Shown piece by piece: positions 58,655 to 64,000 of a DNA stretch of 64,000 nucleotides (its first letter is position 1; the number at the start of each line of letters is the position of its first letter). The notes below the pieces were generated by a model. It did not search any database, was not told where the DNA came from, and was given only the letters and a program-made list of their open reading frames with translations. Origin of the DNA: Bhargavaea sp. CC-171006 (GTDB taxonomy: Bacteria; Bacillota; Bacilli; Bacillales_A; Planococcaceae); the NCBI RefSeq assembly GCF_009761675.1, contig NZ_QUZH01000014.1:62001-126000 (forward strand), in the 5' to 3' direction. The position numbers and the translations under genes were made by a program.

Positions 58655-59224
58655 TCAGTTTGCCGGGTAAGCGTAAAAGACGAATCGTTCCGGAGCGGCA
58701 CCCAGTGCATCAAACGGGTAGCATGTCGAGACAACGAGGACTTCCTCGCCCATGCTCCGGATGACGGTCGTGTCATCCGCATCGACAATCTCAGTGTCAC
58801 GGATCACATATTCGTGCCCGCCGTAAGGCATCTGGACGATGAAAGTATCACCGATCTCAAGCTCCGCAAACCTTTTGAACACCGTATCGCGGTGCCCTGC
58901 CAGCAGAATCTGTTCACCCTGCCCGGGGAAAACCGATTCCGACAAGTGGCCCACGCCCTTCATAAGAGCATCCGGATCCGTCCCTTCCACGATCGGCAAT
59001 TCCTTGCCCAGTTTCGGCACTTGGAGAATACCGATCGCCTCCCCCGTTGAAGCAGCGAAATCCATTGCGCTCCCGTTTGCTTCTGTTGATTGGTTTTGTT
59101 CAAGCCGTTCCTTCGCTTCCACGAGTGACTGCTCCTGTGCTTTTGAGTGACTGAAATAGGACCAGCCTGCAAACAAAAGCGCTGCCGCGCCGATGACGAT
59201 CAGGATGTTGCTGATCCATTTCAT
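58655..59224 (-). CDS. class D sortase
   Basis: A 189-residue membrane-anchored transpeptidase with an N-terminal span (about 5-22), catalytic H111 (LAGHRDT), C168 (STCYPF) and R180 (APERFVFYA). The small size and the STCYPFD block fit class D sortases of Bacillota. It would cleave an LPxTA-type sorting signal and join the protein to peptidoglycan. The gene just upstream encodes a protein with exactly such a signal (LPKTA), making it the evident dedicated substrate. Confidence 0.92.
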   Translation of the reverse strand: MKWISNILIVIGAAALLFAGWSYFSHSKAQEQSLVEAKERLEQNQSTEANGSAMDFAASTGEAIGILQVPKLGKELPIVEGTDPDALMKGVGHLSESVFPGQGEQILLAGHRDTVFKRFAELEIGDTFIVQMPYGGHEYVIRDTEIVDADDTTVIRSMGEEVLVVSTCYPFDALGAAPERFVFYAYPAN

Positions 59225-59265
59225 CTGTCCTTCTCCCTTCTAATGCCGGGTATCTTCCGAAAGCA

Positions 59266-61632
59266 TTACTGCACGTTTCTTCCCTTGCGTGAAAAACGTC
59301 TCATCAGCAGGCCTGCGAGGAGCACGCCGCCTCCTGCCAGTCCCAATGCACCGGTCGCTGTAGCGGTCTTCGGAAGCTTTTGGCCGGAACTGCTGCCGCT
59401 TGTACCGCTCGTCCCCTTCGTACCGGACTCTGCCTTGTGGTCCGAGCCTGTACCGGAAGTTTCTGCTTTTTCAACGGTCACTTGAACCGGCTCGCTCAAC
59501 TTGCCATCCGCATTCGCCTGGCGGAATTCGAGCACAGTGCCCGCAGTAAACGGATTTTCCAGCTTCATGCTGAACTTGCCGTCTTCATCTACTTCCGCTT
59601 TACCGATTTCCTCGTTATCCAAATACCCAAGAACGGTATGACCCGGCAGACCTTTGCCCGTCACTGTCCGGTCTTTATCGGTAATCCGTTGGACTGTAGG
59701 CTTCTGCACGACCGCATCTCCGGCTTTCTGAACAGTCACTTGTACAGTGTCACTATACTGGCCGTCTTCAGAAACTTGGAGCAGTTCCACTACCGTTCCT
59801 GCCTGAAGAGGTTCTGCAAGTTCAATGACAAAACGGCCATCTTCATCCACATCCGCAACACCGATCAGTTCCTCTCCGACTCCTGCGAGAACAACATTGC
59901 CTGCGCCTGCAGCACCGGTAATGCCAAGGTCGTCGTCATCGATCGGGTCCACTGTCGGCGCGTCGAGTGACATTTCTGCCTTCAGAACCGTTTTGAAAGT
60001 GAAGTCACTGTACTCTTCCGCTTCATTCACCTGGATAAAGCCGACTTCCGTTCCTGCCTCCAGAGGCGCTTCCAACTCCATCAGGAAAGAGCCATCTTCC
60101 ATTACCTCAGCAATACCGACCAGATCCTCTTCGGTAACTGCTGCGACCAAATTACCCGGACCGGCTGTTCCCGTAACGACATAGTCAATATCGTAGATAT
60201 CATCGACCACAGGCAGTTCGAGCGTCGGTTCAAAATCCCCGCCATCCGGAGCCGGAAGGACTTCTACATACACGGACTCACTTCTTTGTCCGTCTTCTGT
60301 TTGCTGGTAAAACTCAATGACTTCCCCTGGCTCCAAAGGCCTTTGCAGCTCCATTCCAAAGAAGCCGTTGTTTTCAATAATGATCTCGTCTGCAAAATAA
60401 ACAAATGGCGGCTCAACAACCGCGTGGCCGATATGGTCGCCTCCTTCTGACCTTGCAAAGACGGTCGCCCCGACCAATCCTTCGCCAAAAGCAAACTGAT
60501 CGCCTCCGAACAAGTAGATGCTGGATGGCCCTTTAGGAATTTTCACCGGATCAGATTCTTCTCCAAAGTCTGCTTCGGCCTTTATCTCCGAATGCTTCAA
60601 TTCTTGTTCATTTGGCTTAACATTTGTCAGTGCCGCCTGGATGATCACCGTATTATCGGCTCGGACAGGCTTTTCTATCCTCAAGGTTGTCTCGGCATGT
60701 ATTGAGTTCACCTTCGGCAATCCTTCAAGGCTGGTTGTCCATTTTGAATCTTTCTCTTCAATACCAGTACGGAATTCTTCAATCAGCTTGTTCAGCTCGG
60801 CTTTTCCGGGCTCAATGATTTCAGAGATAATCTCATCAATCAGAAGGTTGGAATCTGTGATAGGTGCAGCAGCCTCTTCCGGATCCTGCTGTTCTTTTTC
60901 ACTCACGGCAAGGCCTTCCATGCTCGACCGAACTCCTTCAACGGAATCCAAAACAACCTTCTCAATCTCGCTTTCCAAGTGGGTGTACAGGCCTATAAAA
61001 TCATCCGATCCTTTCGAGTCTTCCATAAAATTAGCAATGAACGCTCCCGATATCTCCTCATCAAAAGATATCTCTACATCTCCCTCAAATACCGGAAGGG
61101 ATGCGAGTTTTTCATTGGGGTCTTCAAGTTGTGTGACAGCCGCTTCGATGGCCGGCATTCCTTCGACTGCTATCACATCTGAAACTTTCATGTTGCCGGT
61201 ATCCTCAATGTCCGATGCAAGCTTCATTTCCAGCTGTCCGATGACGTCTCCAACCTTGTCTCTAATCGGCTTCAGTTCACTTTCTAATTCCGTTAACTGG
61301 GACATTGCAATCGAAGATGGCTCGATCGTCGTGGTCACCGTCCCATGTTCTTGCCACTTGTCCGAGAGAAAAGGAGCATAAAAAACAACTGCTTGTGCAG
61401 ATCCTTCATTGTCATTCGCCGGTCCTGCAAGGCTCAAATCAAGTTTGTAATGATCTCCCTCGTCGCGTACATTTGCCGTCAGCTGCAAGGCGCTTTCAGG
61501 TTGTTCCGCAAATGTCCGGGCCGGAGCTGCTCCAAACGGAATGGTGCTGAATACAAGTGCCGCTGCAATGCCTGCAGTGGCGATAGTCTTTCTGATCGGA
61601 TTTCCTCTTTTTTTACGGTTAAGCGGGTTCAT
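59266..61632 (-). CDS. LPKTA-anchored cell wall surface protein with Ig-like repeats
   Basis: A 788-residue surface protein. The signal peptide (KTIATAGIAAALVFSTIPFG) is followed by a long, acidic, helical N-terminal region (about 40-400). Four tandem beta-rich repeats of about 75 residues come next (each with a VTG.GxPG.xV core, an I/V-G-x-A-x-V-x-x-D-G-x-F strand and a T-V-E-F-x-Q turn). A Ser/Gly/Thr linker leads to the sorting signal LPKTA at 753-757, then a hydrophobic span and RRFSRKGRNVQ. The ATG at 61632 follows AAAGGAAG. It is the first gene of the operon with the class D sortase. Its function is unknown, possibly adhesive or structural. Confidence 0.9.
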   Translation of the reverse strand: MNPLNRKKRGNPIRKTIATAGIAAALVFSTIPFGAAPARTFAEQPESALQLTANVRDEGDHYKLDLSLAGPANDNEGSAQAVVFYAPFLSDKWQEHGTVTTTIEPSSIAMSQLTELESELKPIRDKVGDVIGQLEMKLASDIEDTGNMKVSDVIAVEGMPAIEAAVTQLEDPNEKLASLPVFEGDVEISFDEEISGAFIANFMEDSKGSDDFIGLYTHLESEIEKVVLDSVEGVRSSMEGLAVSEKEQQDPEEAAAPITDSNLLIDEIISEIIEPGKAELNKLIEEFRTGIEEKDSKWTTSLEGLPKVNSIHAETTLRIEKPVRADNTVIIQAALTNVKPNEQELKHSEIKAEADFGEESDPVKIPKGPSSIYLFGGDQFAFGEGLVGATVFARSEGGDHIGHAVVEPPFVYFADEIIIENNGFFGMELQRPLEPGEVIEFYQQTEDGQRSESVYVEVLPAPDGGDFEPTLELPVVDDIYDIDYVVTGTAGPGNLVAAVTEEDLVGIAEVMEDGSFLMELEAPLEAGTEVGFIQVNEAEEYSDFTFKTVLKAEMSLDAPTVDPIDDDDLGITGAAGAGNVVLAGVGEELIGVADVDEDGRFVIELAEPLQAGTVVELLQVSEDGQYSDTVQVTVQKAGDAVVQKPTVQRITDKDRTVTGKGLPGHTVLGYLDNEEIGKAEVDEDGKFSMKLENPFTAGTVLEFRQANADGKLSEPVQVTVEKAETSGTGSDHKAESGTKGTSGTSGSSSGQKLPKTATATGALGLAGGGVLLAGLLMRRFSRKGRNVQ

Positions 61633-61797
61633 GCGTACGCTTCCTTTCCATCCGGTAATGGGTTGATAGAGACCGGCGATGCGCACGTCCGCTAAAAAGT
61701 CGGTAGGGCAATCTTCCCGGTTTGAGCTATTGAATTCGACCTATCATAATGGAATCCCTTCAAGTATTTTCCCTTTAAAAATATATATTTCCTACAC

Positions 61798-61833
61798 GAA
61801 AAAGTGACCGTTGCCCAAACCGGCAGCGGTCAC
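61798..61833 (-). terminator. intrinsic terminator after the PepSY gene
   Basis: AGTGACCGTTGCC pairs with GGCAGCGGTCACT around CAAACC; the minus strand continues with TTTTT. Confidence 0.88.
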
Positions 61834-61842
61834 TCAATTTTA

Positions 61843-62418
61843 TCAGTCTTCGTCTTTTTCAAAGTCGATGATGTTGCCGTTTTCTGCGTCAATGTCGACC
61901 TCGTATTCGAACTTGTCATCACGGAGTTCCACTTCATAGTTCCAGCGGCCGTCGTCTTCATCGAGTTCAGCTTCAATGACTTCAGCTCCAGAGCCGGCCT
62001 TGCCTTTTGCGATCTTGATCGCTTCATTCTCCGAAATCAGGTTGTCCGGTGCCGCTTGGCGGTCGTCGTCATCACGGTCGTCTTGGTCATCATCCTGGTC
62101 ATCCTGTTCGGTCTTCAAGACCTTCCCGGATTTCGCATCAATCTTGACCTCTACTTCGCCTGACTCGCCGCGGATTTCGAACTCATACTCTTGATCGTCA
62201 CGATCCAGTTCCATCTCGCGGACTTCCCCGCCGCCAGCCGCTTCTAGCGCGATCGACTGTGCCTCATCCTCCGAAATCCAATCCGATGCAACCTGCTTTA
62301 CTTTCGCCGCAGCCGTTTCGACCGGCGCGAGTTTCCCTGTGTCTTCTGCAAAAGCCGCCATGCCTCCGATTGTCAGAACCCCTGCTGCGACCGGTGCAAT
62401 AAACCAACGTTTTTTCAT
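61843..62418 (-). CDS. secreted PepSY domain protein
   Basis: A 191-residue exported protein with a signal peptide (RWFIAPVAAGVLTIGGMAAFA) and two PepSY domains. The first spans about 47-105 (ISEDEAQSIALEAAGGG ... VKIDAKSGKVL). The second spans about 125-190 (ISENEAIKIAKGKAGSG ... VDIDAENGNII). They are joined by a strongly acidic D/Q-rich linker. PepSY domains are thought to inhibit or fold proteases. AGGAGG precedes the ATG. It is a single-gene unit. Confidence 0.88.
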   Translation of the reverse strand: MKKRWFIAPVAAGVLTIGGMAAFAEDTGKLAPVETAAAKVKQVASDWISEDEAQSIALEAAGGGEVREMELDRDDQEYEFEIRGESGEVEVKIDAKSGKVLKTEQDDQDDDQDDRDDDDRQAAPDNLISENEAIKIAKGKAGSGAEVIEAELDEDDGRWNYEVELRDDKFEYEVDIDAENGNIIDFEKDED

Positions 62419-62509
62419 TTTAATTTCCTCCTCGTTTGTTGTTGTCTTTATCATATCCGTGCCGGATTAAGGGACACTGAGGAGAAGATTAGAGATTGAT
62501 GAGAATGAA

Positions 62510-62854
62510 TTAATTCATTGCCTTGCGGATCTTTTCAGGGATCATCACGACTTCCGGCTTCAGGTCGACTGGGTGGAAATTCCGGTCGATGCACGCATCC
62601 CAATACTCCAGGTGCTTCTTGTCGATCCAGTGGTCCGACTCCTCGACCGCCTGTCCGCCCTCGCCTTGGACTGAGAACCAGTACAAATACTCTTCTCCGC
62701 CGTGGGTCTCGCGGAAAATGGTCTCCACATACATTTTCTCGCCCTCCAGCGTGACGAGCACATCCTCCAAATGCTCATTCAGAAACGCCAGCCATTCATC
62801 CACCATCTTTGACATTCCGGGCTTCACCCGGAATCGTGTCAGTTCTGTGTTCAT
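62510..62854 (-). CDS. DUF6176 family protein
   Basis: A 114-residue soluble protein: TRFRVKPGMSKMVDEWLAFL, then MYVETIFRETHGGEEYLYWF and SDHWIDKKHLEYWDACID. The pattern is that of the DUF6176 family, related to dimeric alpha-beta barrel proteins of unknown function. GGAGAAGGGGG precedes the ATG. Confidence 0.78.
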   Translation of the reverse strand: MNTELTRFRVKPGMSKMVDEWLAFLNEHLEDVLVTLEGEKMYVETIFRETHGGEEYLYWFSVQGEGGQAVEESDHWIDKKHLEYWDACIDRNFHPVDLKPEVVMIPEKIRKAMN

Positions 62855-62879
62855 GTAGGTTCCCCCTTCTCCTATGTAA

Positions 62880-62906
62880 GAAGGGCCGGGGATCGCCCGG
62901 CCCTAG
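62880..62906 (-). terminator. intrinsic terminator after the membrane PepSY gene
   Basis: AGGGCCGGG pairs with CCCGGCCCT around GATCG; a short pyrimidine run follows on the minus strand. Confidence 0.65.
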
Positions 62907-62919
62907 TGGTTCGTTTATT

Positions 62920-63618
62920 TTAGTCGTCCCAAGCTATGGTCAGGATCTCTCCGGTGATGGCGTGGATCTGGATGTCGGCTTCCCGGTCATCTGCTGTTTC
63001 GACCTGGACCATGTAGTAGCCGCCGTCCTGGGTTTCCTCGAAGTCAATGTCGTCATCCGCTTCACCCGGGATTTCTTTGACAGCGATGGCCGCTGCCTCA
63101 CTCGGAGTGATCCGGACGGACTGCTTAGGTGCTTCTTTCTGGTCCTGTGGTTCGGCCGGTTCTTTTTCCTTCACGGATTCCTTTATCTGCTCTCCGGTGA
63201 CCGCATCGTACTCTGCTTCAGTCGTTCGGGTTTCGTCTTCGACGGTTGCCTTGTAGACATTGCCCTCCAGAGTAAGCGCCGACGGTTCGGATCCGTATTG
63301 CTCCGTGATTTCCGCTTTCATGTCCGCTTCCGGAATCGGTTCGACACTTTTCTTACTCTCCAGTGAAATGATTGCGCCACCGTCGCTGTCGACGACTGCT
63401 TCGAAGACGCCGTCGATACGCTCGAGCGTGACCCGATAGAGGTCGCCGTCCCGCACGATTTCCCGCACTTCTCCGCCGTACATATTCATCAGCTTTTGCT
63501 CGACATCGTCCGCTGCCATCGCCTCCCCGCCACCGCGGGTTGCAATGAAGGCCACGACAATCACGATCAGTGCGGCTGCGCCGATTGCCGCGGGCCATAG
63601 CCATTTTCGGTTATCCAT
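62920..63618 (-). CDS. membrane-anchored PepSY domain protein
   Basis: A 232-residue protein with one N-terminal span (LWPAAIGAAALIVIVVAFIA) and PepSY-like repeats on the outer side. They run from VEQKLMNMYGGEVREIVRDG, through an E/K/Q-rich linker (about 145-165), to a C-terminal PepSY domain (ITPSEAAAIAVKEIPG ... HAITGEILTIAWDD). It resembles YpmB/YkoI-like proteins in layout. GGAGGGAG precedes the ATG. It is the second PepSY gene within 1.5 kb. Confidence 0.85.
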   Translation of the reverse strand: MDNRKWLWPAAIGAAALIVIVVAFIATRGGGEAMAADDVEQKLMNMYGGEVREIVRDGDLYRVTLERIDGVFEAVVDSDGGAIISLESKKSVEPIPEADMKAEITEQYGSEPSALTLEGNVYKATVEDETRTTEAEYDAVTGEQIKESVKEKEPAEPQDQKEAPKQSVRITPSEAAAIAVKEIPGEADDDIDFEETQDGGYYMVQVETADDREADIQIHAITGEILTIAWDD

Positions 63619-63687
63619 GCTGAACGGCTCCCTCCTTTTCTCTCATTATAGAAGGTGAAAATTAAAAAACGCTGAGAAGCCTGACGT

Positions 63688-64000
63688 TTATTCCGTCACG
63701 GTGTTGATCTGCCAGAGGATGCCGAAACGATCCTTGACCTGGCCGTAGGCGGGACTCCAGAACGTTTCCTGAACCTCCATGATCACTTCGCCGCCTTCCG
63801 ACAGAAGGCCGAATACGTCACGGGTCCTATCCGGGTCGGTCAGGGAAAGGGCGATTGACAGGTGATCGCCGACGGTATGCGGGTCGCCGGGGTTTGTATC
63901 GGAAATCATGAAGTCGGTGCTGCCGACTTTCAGATGGGCATTCAGCACCCGGTCCTTCATTTCTTCCGGCAACTCTTCACCCGGCTGTGACGGCATGTCA
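63688..64000 (-). CDS. VOC superfamily protein (PhnB-like), C-terminal part
   Basis: The reading frame is open to the right edge of the window, so the N-terminal strand-helix unit is missing. The visible part has VLNAHLKVGSTDFMISDTNP, SIALSLTDPDRTRDVFGLLS and the closing FWSPAYGQVKDRFGILWQIN, the usual PhnB end. An internal ATG at 63996 is probably not the start, because PhnB proteins have about 45 residues before the AHL strand. Confidence 0.82.
   Translation of the reverse strand, partial: DMPSQPGEELPEEMKDRVLNAHLKVGSTDFMISDTNPGDPHTVGDHLSIALSLTDPDRTRDVFGLLSEGGEVIMEVQETFWSPAYGQVKDRFGILWQINTVTE

Overview
The window reads as a chromosomal segment of a moderately high-GC Bacillota, most likely of the Bacillales and plausibly Planococcaceae. 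The support is strong GGAGG-type ribosome binding sites, frequent TTG and GTG starts, S-box, cobalamin and guanidine-I riboswitches, a class D sortase, a yyaC-type sporulation gene, Bce-type regulation and sigma-B-like promoters. The genus cannot be fixed from the sequence. I saw no rRNA, tRNA, phage, CRISPR array or intact insertion sequence.

Layout. 0-3.2 kb: end of an esterase gene, a Baeyer-Villiger monooxygenase and a secreted glycerophosphodiesterase behind a possible Pho box. 3.3-12.2 kb: an Opp/Dpp-type importer with an N-acylamino-acid racemase-like enolase, opposite an RpiR regulator and an M20 amidohydrolase. 12.3-15.1 kb: a degenerate ABC-ATPase fused to LytTR, followed by a drug/antibiotic-type ABC exporter. 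15.5-20.4 kb: SAM riboswitch, metNI, two metQ copies and an M20 peptidase. 20.6-25.5 kb: a NERD protein, a truncated 4-hydroxy-2-oxovalerate aldolase, small conserved proteins, a 2-hydroxyacid dehydrogenase and an IS3-derived HTH protein. 25.6-30.0 kb: class I ribonucleotide reductase operon (large subunit, flavodoxin, small subunit) whose long leader carries NrdR boxes, a cobalamin riboswitch and a terminator. 30.1-35.8 kb: a GntR regulator and a sugar-acid catabolic operon. 35.9-38.2 kb: guanidine riboswitch with a paired SMR exporter, then a luciferase-like monooxygenase. 38.3-45.5 kb: BceAB-type transporter, YczE-like protein, TsuAB-like thiosulfate uptake, and an argininosuccinate-lyase-like enzyme. 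45.5-54.8 kb: a ROK-controlled ABC importer next to a secreted PIG-L protein, then an AbrB-type membrane protein. 55-57.6 kb: yyaC and a BceRS-type two-component system. 57.7-58.6 kb: three near-identical small-RNA units around a DoxX gene. 58.7-64 kb: sortase with its LPKTA substrate, two PepSY proteins, a DUF6176 protein and a partial VOC protein.

Two signals stand out beyond ordinary genes. First, there are seven short-core repeat arrays with a period of 21 bp (one step of 20). Three of them switch from forward to reverse-complement cores with the same 28-bp offset. Four unrelated cores share the period. Second, there is a three-copy small-RNA family. Each unit has a sigma-B-like promoter, a hairpin presenting a UUUCCCCCUU loop and its own terminator. 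Both are described from the bases alone. Their function is inferred.
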